Origin: an uncultured Paracoccaceae bacterium
GTDB lineage: Bacteria; Pseudomonadota; Alphaproteobacteria; Rhodobacterales; Rhodobacteraceae
Assembly: GCA_951812305.1 (NCBI GenBank)
Contig: CATOSB010000013.1
Location: 1 to 64,000, forward strand
Length of the DNA stretch: 64,000 bases
Direction of reading: 5' to 3'
The notes beneath the pieces were generated by a model, which was not told where the DNA came from, ran no database searches, and saw only the letters and a list, made by a program, of their open reading frames with translations. This document shows positions 16,725 through 24,816 of this stretch, in pieces (the stretch's first letter is position 1; every line of letters starts with the position of its first letter). Made by a program: the position numbers and the translations under genes.

Positions 16725-18026
16725 ATGGCAGACCTATCAAGCGACTTTCTGGGGATCAAATCCCCCAACCCGTTCTGGCTGGCCTCTGCCCCGCCCACGG
16801 ATAAGGAATACAACGTTCGCCGCGCGTTTGAGGCCGGTTGGGGCGGTGTGGTTTGGAAAACCATCGGCGAGGACGGCCCGCCCATCGTCAATGTGAACGG
16901 CCCGCGCTACGGCGCGATCTGGGGGGCGGATCGACGGCTGTTAGGATTGAACAACATTGAGCTGATCACTGACCGCCCGCTGGATGTGAACCTTGAAGAA
17001 ATGGCACGGGTGAAGGCAGATTACCCGGATCGCGCGGTCATCGCCTCGATCATGGTGCCGTGCACGGAAGAGGCGTGGAAAGCGATCCTGCCGCGTATAA
17101 CCGAATGCGGGGCAGACGGGATCGAACTGAACTTCGGCTGCCCGCATGGGATGAGCGAACGTGGCATGGGCAGCGCCGTCGGTCAGGTGCCGGAATACAT
17201 CGAGATGGTCACGCGCTGGTGCAAAGAGAATTACGACCGGCCTGTGATCGTGAAGCTGACGCCGAATATTACCGACATTCGTTACCCTGCGCGTGCGGCA
17301 CATAACGGCGGCGCGGATGCGGTGTCGCTGATCAACACGGTATCGTCGATCACTTCGGTCAATCTCGATACGTTCAGTCCAGAACCTTCGATTGACGGCA
17401 AAGGTTCGCATGGAGGTTATTGCGGCCCTGCGGTGAAGCCGATTGCGCTGAATATGGTGGCTGACATTGCGCGCGATGCGGAAACGGCGGGTTTGCCGAT
17501 TAGTGGCATTGGCGGCGTCACGACATGGCGCGATGCAGCAGAATACTTCGCGCTGGGCGCGGGGAATGTGCAGGTTTGCACTGCGGCGATGACTTATGGA
17601 TTCAAGATCGTTCAGGAAATGATCAGCGGACTGTCCGAATTTCTGGATGAAAAGGGCATGACGCTGGATGACCTGATCGGAAAATCGGTGCCAAATGTCA
17701 CCGACTGGCAGTATCTGAACCTGAACTACATCACCAAGGCGCGGATCGATCAGGATGCCTGCATCAAATGCGGGCGGTGTTTTGCGGCGTGCGAGGACAC
17801 CAGCCATCAGGCGATTTCGATGTCAGAGGATCGGGTGTTCGATGTGATCGACGCGGAATGCGTTGCCTGCAACCTGTGTGTGAATGTCTGCCCGGTTGAG
17901 GGCTGTATCACGATGGAAGAACTGGCGGTTGGCGCAGTGGATGAGCGAACCGGTGAAAAGGTTGTCGAGGAATACGGCAACTGGACGACGCATCCCAACA
18001 ATCCGGCCAAGGTGGCGGCGGAGTAA
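16725..18026 (+). CDS. preA: NAD-dependent dihydropyrimidine dehydrogenase subunit PreA
   Basis: The catalytic FMN subunit that reduces uracil/thymine using electrons from PreT. The dihydroorotate-dehydrogenase-like barrel begins SSDFLGIKSPNPFWLASAPP. It contains ELNFGCPHGMSERGMGSAVG with the catalytic-loop cysteine region, VKLTPNITDI and ISGIGGVTTWRDAAEYFALG (FMN phosphate). The C-terminal ferredoxin domain has two 4Fe-4S motifs: CIKCGRCFAACED and CVACNLCVNVCPVEGC. At 433 residues it is slightly longer than E. coli PreA. It follows preT and the small exported protein in one operon. A structured repeat and an IS66-like element now separate this operon from the rutR/hydrolase part of the pathway. 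Confidence 0.94.
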   Translation: MADLSSDFLGIKSPNPFWLASAPPTDKEYNVRRAFEAGWGGVVWKTIGEDGPPIVNVNGPRYGAIWGADRRLLGLNNIELITDRPLDVNLEEMARVKADYPDRAVIASIMVPCTEEAWKAILPRITECGADGIELNFGCPHGMSERGMGSAVGQVPEYIEMVTRWCKENYDRPVIVKLTPNITDIRYPARAAHNGGADAVSLINTVSSITSVNLDTFSPEPSIDGKGSHGGYCGPAVKPIALNMVADIARDAETAGLPISGIGGVTTWRDAAEYFALGAGNVQVCTAAMTYGFKIVQEMISGLSEFLDEKGMTLDDLIGKSVPNVTDWQYLNLNYITKARIDQDACIKCGRCFAACEDTSHQAISMSEDRVFDVIDAECVACNLCVNVCPVEGCITMEELAVGAVDERTGEKVVEEYGNWTTHPNNPAKVAAE

Positions 18027-18062
18027 CCGTTCGTTTCGCGGTTTGGATTGAGTCAGGTGTTT

Positions 18063-18262
18063 GCCTGAAGCGAACATTCGCAAATCAAGAGACAAGGCGC
18101 GCGATTGCCTGCCCGTGGGGTGGCGATCCTACCTTGCCGTTTGCCCGTTTATCCCAGCCATGTCCGTAGAAGCAAGAAAGCTTGCGCCCAGCCTCGCCAA
18201 ATCGCCAGCCCGTGGGGACGGGCAGGCGACCGCGCGGCGCCTGCGGCTTGATTCCGCGCGGA
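18063..18262 (+). repeat. Dispersed structured intergenic repeat, copy C
   Basis: The repeat starts GCCTGAAGCGAACATTCGC and contains the paired blocks GCCTGCCCGT/ACGGGCAGGC and TGGCGAT/ATCGCCA. It also has a final stem of CCGCGCGG at both sides of cgcctgcggcttgatt, and the conserved unpaired TTTATCCCAGCCA. The right outer end found in copies A and B is missing. It lies just downstream of preA, on the same strand. Confidence 0.75.
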
Positions 18263-18394
18263 GGAGGTAAACCTGTAAGGTCAGCTCAAGGCCAATAGCC
18301 GCGTCGCAACCCGAAGCCCAGGATCAGTCTCGCGACAATCCTTTAACGTAACTCCCAAGCACCCTGTCCGATAGGGTTGCGGGGTTTTGTTCCG

Positions 18395-19810
18395 TCAGAG
18401 CCGTGCGATGATCTGAGGTGGTGACAGGGTCAGGATTTCCAGGATGTTGAACCCGTGTTTTCTGGCCGTCGAGATGACGGACCTGATGTCGGCGAAGACC
18501 CGCGCGCCCTCGAGGGTGCGGAAGGTGCCCGAGATTTTCATGCGCAGCTTCATCATGCGCAGGTCCTGTTCGGCCTGATTGTTTGTGAATGGGACCGCGA
18601 AGTCGGCGATGAATCGCAAAACGTCATCGCGGTAGTCACGCAGGCGGAGGAGCAGGTTGTGGCCTGGCCGCCTGGCTTTTCGGCCGCGGGTGCCGGGGCT
18701 TTTGGCCAGCGGGGGCTGGCGTTCGTGGAAGGCGAGCCCCTTGGCGAGGATCGCCATGTATCTGGTGACGATACCCTGGCGAACCAGTTCCGGGAGTTCG
18801 GTCTCGCCTTGATCCTGAGCCGCGCATCTGAGCTGATTGGCGCTATGAAGCACTGCGCTCATCTCCGTCGCCCAAGGCTCTTTTTCGATCTCTTCGATGG
18901 CCTTGAGTTCGCGCAAGTGATGCGCCCCGCAGAGGGCGTGGGCGTCCACTCCGCTCATATGGGCGTAGTAGGGTTTCCAGTGATCATGAATGATCGTCCC
19001 GCCGGTCAGGAAGGTTGGAACAGCACCGCGTTTGGCGCTGATGCGGTAATGGGTGAAGGCGGTATCGCAGATCGTGTGCAGCCAGTGCAGCTTGCCGGCA
19101 ACACGAAGTCCGGTCTCGTCCAGATGCCGAACGCCGCCTTCGGCAAGCCGGGCGAGAATGTGTTCAACCACGACACCCATCTTATTTGCCGCGCCGCGCG
19201 TCCAGTTGGTCACGCTGGCCGCGCACAAGCTGGTGGCCCCAAACAGGTCGCGCATAAGCTGGCAGACCCGATCCTCGGGTATCAGCTGCTGAACATTGCA
19301 ATAGACCGCCACTGCCCGCATGCGCGTGCCATATTGCACATGCGCGGCCACGCCATCGGGAAAGCCAGCCGTCGTCGTGGCTCGACAATGGTCGCAACAA
19401 TAAACCGCCGCCTGATGCTCGGTGACCTCCAGGCGTGGCGCAGGCAAGTCGAACACCTGACGCTTCTCGATCCCTTTCACCATCTCCGCCGTCAGGGCGC
19501 TCTGACAGGCGCTGCAATGCGTCGCCTCATGCCGTTCGACAAAGTCGGGTGTTGACGTCTGGCGCAGGGTGTCGCCCCGGTGGCCAACTTGGCCGCCACT
19601 TTTCTTTCCGGATTTGCCACGCAGGCTGCGCGGGGCTGGCTTCTTCAGGCCATCACTTGAAGGGGGCTTGCTGCTATTGCTGCTGTTCTTGGCCAACTGT
19701 CGGCGCAGGTCCGTGATCTCTTCCGCCATGCTCGCCAACGCAGCTTCAAGCTCAGCGATCCGACGCAGAGCCGTGGCGAGAAGTTGTTCAAGGGCGGCAA
19801 CCTGATCCAT
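18395..19810 (-). CDS. IS66-family (ISBst12-like) transposase, copy 3
   Basis: An intact 471-residue frame with the same catalytic motifs as the copy at 13409. It has Gly instead of Arg in ISTARKHGFNILEI, a change shared only with the copy at 31301. The IS4 inserted 54 bases before the start codon probably separates the gene from its own promoter, so expression may now depend on outward transcription from IS4. Confidence 0.93.
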   Translation of the reverse strand: MDQVAALEQLLATALRRIAELEAALASMAEEITDLRRQLAKNSSNSSKPPSSDGLKKPAPRSLRGKSGKKSGGQVGHRGDTLRQTSTPDFVERHEATHCSACQSALTAEMVKGIEKRQVFDLPAPRLEVTEHQAAVYCCDHCRATTTAGFPDGVAAHVQYGTRMRAVAVYCNVQQLIPEDRVCQLMRDLFGATSLCAASVTNWTRGAANKMGVVVEHILARLAEGGVRHLDETGLRVAGKLHWLHTICDTAFTHYRISAKRGAVPTFLTGGTIIHDHWKPYYAHMSGVDAHALCGAHHLRELKAIEEIEKEPWATEMSAVLHSANQLRCAAQDQGETELPELVRQGIVTRYMAILAKGLAFHERQPPLAKSPGTRGRKARRPGHNLLLRLRDYRDDVLRFIADFAVPFTNNQAEQDLRMMKLRMKISGTFRTLEGARVFADIRSVISTARKHGFNILEILTLSPPQIIARL

Positions 19811-19864
19811 CCCACCACTGATTCAGAGAAATCAACCCGGCGCCACAGAATTCAGACAAGAAAG

Positions 19865-21054
19865 CTTACCACCCTTCAAAATTTCCGGATCTGATTTGAC
19901 GTTTGTCTGATCTGTGTGATTCAAGGAGTCTCCACTGCTGATATTGGAGGCTGGTTTGTTGGGAAATGTTTGTTTTTCAGAGCTTTATTCGAAGGTTGAG
20001 GCGGATTTTCAGGACCGCTTGCTCGGGTATCACAAGTCGCGCCGGGAGGGATTGTGCATCATAGCAAGCGTGATTTTGAACACGCGCAGCGTCAATCTGA
20101 TGGAAAATGCGGCTGCTCTGCCCCGCGATATCGGCTCTGTGGACCACCGCTATCAATACATTTCGCGGGTTCTGGGCAATCCTCACATCGATACTGATGA
20201 GATCATGCAGGCCTATGTTGGTGAAATTTTCCGCCGCCAGTGTGAGGCCGGAGAAACGATTGTGGTGGCCCTTGATCAAAGCAAGCTCAACGAAGGGCAT
20301 GAGGTTTTGATGTTATCGGTGCGGATGCGGGATCGGGCCCTCCCGGTCGCCTGGCGTGTACGCCAGACCAAAGGGCCGATTGGATGGCGCGTGCAACATG
20401 AGCTTTTGGAAGCAGTCCGCCCATGGCTCCCGGCGGATGCGCGTGTGTTGCTGGCGGGAGATCGGTTTTATGGAACCGCCCGATTGGTCGCATGGTGCCA
20501 GGAGGCTGGATGGGACTACCGGCTGCGCATGAAGGGAAATATCACACTGCAACATCAGGGTGGCGAGATGATGACGCGCGAAATTGCCCAACTGATGCCC
20601 GAAGGGCTTGTAAACGCTGAGCTTTACGGAACGGGCGTCTTTAGCAACATTGGAGTGCTTCACGAGGAGGGGCACAAAGAGCCTTGGATTATTGCCATGA
20701 ATGCAGCACCGTCCGAGTACAAGGTGCTCGATTATGGAATGCGTTGGGGAATTGAAGCCATGTTCTCCGACTTCAAAACCCGGGGCTTTGAAATTACTCA
20801 AAGCCAGATCAAAAAGCCGGATCGATTGGCCCGCCTCATTTTGGTGCTGGCAATCGCCATGTACTGGGCTGTTTCAACCGGAGCAAACGAAGAGCACCAC
20901 GTCGCAATACGCGGCGAAAAAAGGGGATTCGAAAAGCCCGAAGGTCCTTATGCTCTCTCTTCAAGACAGGCCTTCGTGCTATCCGACGATGCCTCGCAGG
21001 TTATGCCAAAATCCCCAAGCTCTGGGATGTCTGGCTAAATTGAAGGGTGGTAAG
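19865..21054 (+). mobile_element. IS4-family element, copy 1
   Basis: The element is 1190 bp with ends CTTACCACCCTTCAA and TTGAAGGGTGGTAAG. A 10-bp direct repeat GACAAGAAAG flanks it at 19855-19864 and 21055-21064. An identical-length copy in the other orientation is at 59737-60926. Confidence 0.95.
19944..21038 (+). CDS. IS4 family transposase, copy 1
   Basis: A DDE transposase of about 364 residues. Catalytic Asp residues lie in IVVALDQSKLNEGHEV and VLLAGDRFYGTARL. The Glu lies in the YREK-like region GMRWGIEAMFSDFKTRGFEI, which is diagnostic for IS4. The frame opens with TTG at 19944 (read as Met); no better ATG is near, so the start is uncertain. The reading frame is intact and matches the copy at 59753-60847. 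Confidence 0.9.
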   Translation: MEAGLLGNVCFSELYSKVEADFQDRLLGYHKSRREGLCIIASVILNTRSVNLMENAAALPRDIGSVDHRYQYISRVLGNPHIDTDEIMQAYVGEIFRRQCEAGETIVVALDQSKLNEGHEVLMLSVRMRDRALPVAWRVRQTKGPIGWRVQHELLEAVRPWLPADARVLLAGDRFYGTARLVAWCQEAGWDYRLRMKGNITLQHQGGEMMTREIAQLMPEGLVNAELYGTGVFSNIGVLHEEGHKEPWIIAMNAAPSEYKVLDYGMRWGIEAMFSDFKTRGFEITQSQIKKPDRLARLILVLAIAMYWAVSTGANEEHHVAIRGEKRGFEKPEGPYALSSRQAFVLSDDASQVMPKSPSSGMSG

Positions 21055-21160
21055 GACAAGAAAGAAAAAAAACACGCGCAAAATGGCAAATTCGACTCAC
21101 CATAAAACTGACAATAACACTCAAACGTGGGGGGTGCTTGGGAGTTACCCTTTAACAGGC

Positions 21161-21640
21161 TCAGACAGGCAGTTCGGCGGCTACGTCCCCGTCTTGCGAC
21201 CGCGCCGTACCGCCATCATCAAGCGCTGCAGCGATGGATTGTGGCAGTAGATCATTTGTTTCGGCGACAGCATTCTCTGCCTCCGCCGCGTCGGTCTGGA
21301 CGTCCGCTGCGACTGCATCCGCATCCCGCTCGCGCGCACGATCGGCATTCAAACGCGCCAAAGTGTCCTGCAACTGGGCGTCAAGGTCGAGCAATGACAC
21401 CTGAAACGCCGGCGGCGGGCCGGGATGGGCGTTGGCATCGGCCTTGGGCATCGGTGCAAAAAGCGCATCGGGCGTTTTCTGCGGCATCTGCGATCCGCCG
21501 CCGCCAGAGCCAAACTGCGCATTGGCACCGGTTCCGGCGCTGCCTTTTTCGGCGGGCGCGACCAAAGATTTCCTGGATTCGATTGCGGCATGGAACAGCG
21601 CATCGCCGCCAACAGGGGGGAATCCGGCTATCTCGCTCAT
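21161..21640 (-). CDS. Hypothetical acidic, Ala-rich protein
   Basis: About 159 residues starting MSEIAGFPPVGGDALFHAAI, with a GAGGAG ribosome site upstream on the minus strand. A Gly/Pro-rich low-complexity linker (GSGGGGSQMPQKTPDALFAP) precedes a helical, charged C-terminal half (LLDLDAQLQDTLARLNADRA), which could form a coiled coil. No family recognised. It lies downstream of the rutR-like gene in the same direction, 84 bases away, and may be co-transcribed. An IS66-like element sits right after its stop. Confidence 0.55.
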   Translation of the reverse strand: MSEIAGFPPVGGDALFHAAIESRKSLVAPAEKGSAGTGANAQFGSGGGGSQMPQKTPDALFAPMPKADANAHPGPPPAFQVSLLDLDAQLQDTLARLNADRARERDADAVAADVQTDAAEAENAVAETNDLLPQSIAAALDDGGTARSQDGDVAAELPV

Positions 21641-21724
21641 ATCTCACCGCTCCTCTTACGGAGCCCCCACGCATGTGACTATACCAAACAAAACGGCCAG
21701 ATTGTGGAAAACTTTGGAATCCGG

Positions 21725-22330
21725 TTAACCGGGCGTTAAGGCGCGGCGGTAAAAACCTTCCAGAAATGTGGCCGCATCCGCGTAATGCGCGTCATCTTCT
21801 GATCCCAGAATGCCGCGCACCTGCACCTCGAAATCCGCGTAATGCTGGGTGGTTGACCAGATCGAGAAGATCAGGTGATGGCCTTCGACCGGCGCAAGTT
21901 GGCCGGCTTTCACCCAACCCGCGATCTGCGCCGCCTTTTCATCGACCAATTCTCTCAAAGGGCCAGTGATTGTTTCCGCAATCCGTGGCGCGCCTTGCAG
22001 GATCTCATGCGCGAACAGCCGACTTTCCCGCGGCATCACGCGCGCCAGTTCCAGCTTGCGCATGACATAGGCGACGATCTCTTCAACCGGGTCGCCTTGC
22101 GCGTCCATACCGCGCAACGGGTCGAGCCAGACGCTCAACAGCCCGTTCATCAATTCCGCATAAATCGCATCCTTTGAGGGGTAGTAGTAAAGCACATTCT
22201 GCTTGGACAACCCGGCCTCGGCGGCGATCTGGTCGATACTCGTCCCGCGAAACCCGTGGGTCGAAAACACCTGCAACGCGGCCTCCAAAATCGTCGCGCG
22301 ATTGCGCGCCTGAATGCGGGAGTTGCCCAA
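21725..22330 (-). CDS. rutR: TetR-family regulator, RutR-like
   Basis: A 201-residue repressor. The N-terminal helix-turn-helix reads ILEAALQVFSTHGFRGTSID followed by QIAAEAGLSKQNVLYYYPSK, the TetR consensus. The C-terminal domain has LFAHEILQGAPRI and HLIFSIWSTTQHYADFEVQV, closely matching E. coli RutR, which senses uracil/thymine and controls pyrimidine degradation. It is divergent from the N-carbamoyl-beta-alanine amidohydrolase gene, with a RutR-type palindrome between them. I infer repression of the locus, relieved by pyrimidine binding. The symbol is by similarity; the ligand has not been shown for this protein. Confidence 0.85.
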   Translation of the reverse strand: MGNSRIQARNRATILEAALQVFSTHGFRGTSIDQIAAEAGLSKQNVLYYYPSKDAIYAELMNGLLSVWLDPLRGMDAQGDPVEEIVAYVMRKLELARVMPRESRLFAHEILQGAPRIAETITGPLRELVDEKAAQIAGWVKAGQLAPVEGHHLIFSIWSTTQHYADFEVQVRGILGSEDDAHYADAATFLEGFYRRALTPG

Positions 22331-22400
22331 GAAACGCTCACTTCCCCGACCCGTAGGGTCGAAATCCTTGACTGGCCTAATGAAGGTGCTAGCGTAATTC

Positions 22401-22414
22401 TGACCAATTGGTCA
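22401..22414. promoter_or_regulatory. RutR-type operator
   Basis: TGACCA-AT-TGGTCA is a perfect palindrome matching the inner part of the E. coli RutR box TTGACCAnnTGGTCAA. It lies in the 111-bp divergent space between the rutR-like gene and the hydrolase gene, 27 bases before the hydrolase start, well placed to control both. Confidence 0.75.
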
Positions 22415-22441
22415 AATTTTTACCGACGGGGGATTTCTGAC

Positions 22442-23692
22442 ATGGCCGCACCGGGGGAAAATCTGCGCATAAACGGCGCGCGTTTGTGGGACAGTCTGAT
22501 GGAGATGGCCAAGATCGGCCCCGGCATCGCAGGTGGCAACAACCGCCAGACATTGACGGATGACGACGCCGAGGGGCGGGCATTGTTCCAGCGCTGGTGC
22601 GAGGATGCGGGCTGTTCGATGGGCCTCGACACGATGGGCAATATGTTTGCGCGGCGTGAGGGGACGGACCCCGATGCCTTGCCGGTCTATGTGGGTTCGC
22701 ATCTGGATACACAGCCGACGGGTGGGAAATATGATGGCGTGTTGGGGGTGCTTGGCGGGCTGGAAATCATCCGCACGATGAATGATCTGGATATCAGGAC
22801 CAAACACCCGATTGTGGTGGTGAACTGGACCAATGAGGAAGGCACCCGGTATGCGCCCGCGATGCTGGCGTCGGGCGTGTTTGCGGGCAAACATACCGAG
22901 GACTGGGCCAAGGACCGGGTTGATGCAGACGGCAAGCGGTTTGGCGATGAGTTGAAGCGCATCGGCTGGGAAGGCGACGAACCGGTCGGCGCACGCAAGA
23001 TGCACGCCATGTTCGAACTGCACATTGAACAGGGGCCGATTCTGGAAGCCGAGGGCAAGGATATCGGCGTTGTCACCCATGGTCAGGGCCTGCGCTGGAT
23101 CGAATGCACGGTGACGGGGAAAGAGTCGCATACCGGATCCACTCCGATGCATATGCGCCGAAACGCCGGGCGCGGGCTGGCGCGGGTAACGGAGCTGGTG
23201 CATGAAATCGCGATGGCCGCGCAGCCCAATGCGGTGGGGGCCATCGGCCATGTCGATGTCTATCCGAATTCGCGCAACATCATCCCCGGCCGCGCCGTGT
23301 TCACGGTCGATTTCCGCTCGCCCAACCTTGAAAAACTCGAAGGTATGGTGGCGGATTTCAACGCCCGCGCGCCGGGGTTGTGTGAGGAGATTGGCGTGGA
23401 ATTCGCCTGCGAGATCGTCGGCCAGTTCAACCCGCCCGCGTTTGACGAGGGCTGTGTTGGGGCGATCCGGGATGCTGCCGAGCGGCTGGGCTATTCCCAT
23501 ATGGATATCGTCTCCGGCGCCGGCCACGACGCCTGCTGGATCAACGACGTCGCCCCCACGGCCATGGTCATGTGCCCCTGCGAGGACGGTCTGTCCCACA
23601 ACGAGGCCGAAGAGATCACACCGGCCTGGGCGACTGCGGGGACGGACGTGCTGTTCCACGCGGTGGTGGAGACGGCGGAGGTTGTGGGGTGA
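22442..23692 (+). CDS. pydC: Zn-dependent hydrolase, N-carbamoyl-beta-alanine amidohydrolase (beta-ureidopropionase) type
   Basis: An M20/allantoate-amidohydrolase-like enzyme of 416 residues, the last step of reductive pyrimidine breakdown: N-carbamoyl-beta-alanine to beta-alanine, CO2 and ammonia. Metal ligands are visible in VYVGSHLDTQPTGGKYDG (His, Asp), NWTNEEGTRYAPAM (Glu pair), MFELHIEQGPIL (His) and DGLSHNEAEEI (His). The dimerisation/lid region has TVTGKESHTGSTPMHMRRNA. SGAGHDACWINDVAPTAMV is typical of the family. ATG 22442 lies just after the operator. L-carbamoylase or allantoate hydrolase are alternatives by family alone; the neighbours favour beta-ureidopropionase. The next gene starts nine bases downstream. 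Confidence 0.88.
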   Translation: MAAPGENLRINGARLWDSLMEMAKIGPGIAGGNNRQTLTDDDAEGRALFQRWCEDAGCSMGLDTMGNMFARREGTDPDALPVYVGSHLDTQPTGGKYDGVLGVLGGLEIIRTMNDLDIRTKHPIVVVNWTNEEGTRYAPAMLASGVFAGKHTEDWAKDRVDADGKRFGDELKRIGWEGDEPVGARKMHAMFELHIEQGPILEAEGKDIGVVTHGQGLRWIECTVTGKESHTGSTPMHMRRNAGRGLARVTELVHEIAMAAQPNAVGAIGHVDVYPNSRNIIPGRAVFTVDFRSPNLEKLEGMVADFNARAPGLCEEIGVEFACEIVGQFNPPAFDEGCVGAIRDAAERLGYSHMDIVSGAGHDACWINDVAPTAMVMCPCEDGLSHNEAEEITPAWATAGTDVLFHAVVETAEVVG

Positions 23693-23701
23693 GAATGTCG
23701 G

Positions 23702-23893
23702 ATGGCTAGGTCCGTGTCCAAATCTGATTGGGTAATTCCAATATCATTGACATGTGCTGTGATCTCTTCAGCGGCGGCGACATATTCCGCTTACATTGCC
23801 AACCGACAAGAGGCGCGAACCGAGTCCAGAATTGAAATTCACTTGGCTACTGACCAAAGTTTAGATCCTGACACATCTGAAATATACTATTCA
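23702..23893 (+). pseudogene. 5' part of a membrane-anchored operon gene split by the IS stack
   Basis: The segment encodes MARSVSKSDWVIPISLTCAV and a membrane helix continuing to about residue 33, then EARTESRIEIHLATDQSLDP up to EIYYS. There the outer IS982 begins, after its 6-bp target TATTCA. The rest of the gene resumes unchanged at 35171. It lies nine bases after pydC and its other end overlaps hydA by ATGA, so it was part of the operon. I recognise no family. Confidence 0.8.
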
Positions 23894-24054
23894 ACCTGAG
23901 TTCTGGATAAGCGCTATATCTGGTATTCGACCTGCCTGATTGTTTCCGGCACGGTTATGGGTCCCATTTTAACTGTAACCGGTGCGAGCGCCCCATGGTA
24001 TCGGCTTGCGGTTTGATATGAGATGCTGGTCTCCAATGATCTGGAGGTGATTTG

Positions 24055-24411
24055 ATGTTGGATGATGGGGCGGAGGTTTCGCGTCGCAAACCTGTACTGC
24101 GGACGGCGGCGGAGCGCGCGGCGATTGTGGCCGAGACGTATGCGCCAGGCGCGACGGTTGCGGGTGTGGCTCGCAAACACGGTATGTCGGCGACGCGGTT
24201 ATCGACATGGCGCACGACGGCCAGGCGCAAGGTCGCGCGTGACGAGGGTCAGACGTCTGGTTTTGCAGAGATCGCAGTGCTTGCGACACCACCGCCTTCG
24301 CCCTTTGACGGTGTTGAGATCATCGCGGGATCTGTCACTGTCCGCCTGCCCAAAAGCACGGCCACAAAACGGATCAAGGATGTTGCGCGGCACCTGGCGC
24401 GACAGGGATGA
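24055..24411 (+). CDS. tnpA: IS66 TnpA accessory protein
   Basis: A protein of about 118 residues with a Tn3/IS66-type helix-turn-helix: TAAERAAIVAETYAPGATVA then GVARKHGMSATRLSTWRTT. The ATG at 24055 follows GGAGGTGA. Its stop overlaps the tnpB start as ATGA. It is required with TnpB for transposition in classical IS66 elements and probably helps bind the ends. Confidence 0.88.
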   Translation: MLDDGAEVSRRKPVLRTAAERAAIVAETYAPGATVAGVARKHGMSATRLSTWRTTARRKVARDEGQTSGFAEIAVLATPPPSPFDGVEIIAGSVTVRLPKSTATKRIKDVARHLARQG

Positions 24412-24761
24412 TTGTTCCGTCGCAATCGGTGCGGGTTGTGATTGCGACCAGGCCGGTGGATTTCAGGAAGGGCCATGACGGGCTGGCGGCGGTTGCCGAA
24501 CGCGATCCGGGCCTTGATCCGCACTCGGGCGTAATCATCGTGTTCCGCGCCAAACGTGGAGACCGCATCAAGGTTCTGCTTTGGGATGGGTCCGGTCTGG
24601 TGATGACGTACAAGCGGCTGGAACAGGGCAAGTTCGCCTGGCCCAGGGTCCATGATGGCGTGATGCGGCTGTCCAAGGCGCAATTTGAGACTCTGTTTGA
24701 GGGTCTGGACTGGCGACGGGTGACGGCGCGGCGGACACGTCGACCGGGTGCGGCAGAGTGA
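24408..24761 (+). CDS. tnpB: IS66 TnpB (Orf2) accessory protein
   Basis: A protein of 117 residues with the hallmark of the IS66 Orf2 family: VIATRPVDFRKGHDGLAAVA, VIIVFRAKRGDRIKVLLWDG and LVMTYKRLEQGKFAWP. It overlaps tnpA by four bases (ATGA), implying translational coupling. Essential for IS66 movement, with no known enzymatic activity. The frame is intact. Confidence 0.93.
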   Translation: MIVPSQSVRVVIATRPVDFRKGHDGLAAVAERDPGLDPHSGVIIVFRAKRGDRIKVLLWDGSGLVMTYKRLEQGKFAWPRVHDGVMRLSKAQFETLFEGLDWRRVTARRTRRPGAAE

Positions 24762-24816
24762 CTCTCAGCCTTATGTACAGGGTGTAAATCGTGGCCTGAT
24801 CTGCTAAGAACACGCC

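Larger units (their letters stand above)
18348..21148 (-). mobile_element. IS66-like (ISBst12-type) element, copy 3, carrying an IS4 element
   Basis: GTAACTCCCAAGCACC ends and an 8-bp repeat CCTTTAAC at 18340-18347 and 21149-21156 bound it. An IS4 element (19865-21054) sits in the leader upstream of the transposase start. The insertion lies 12 bases beyond the stop codon of the gene at 21161-21640. Confidence 0.95.

Noticed and set aside
13362..21148. Two IS66-like copies in the same orientation flank preT-preA, suggesting a composite transposon
   Set aside because: Each copy has its own different 8-bp target repeat (CATTTTTT and CCTTTAAC), so they inserted independently.
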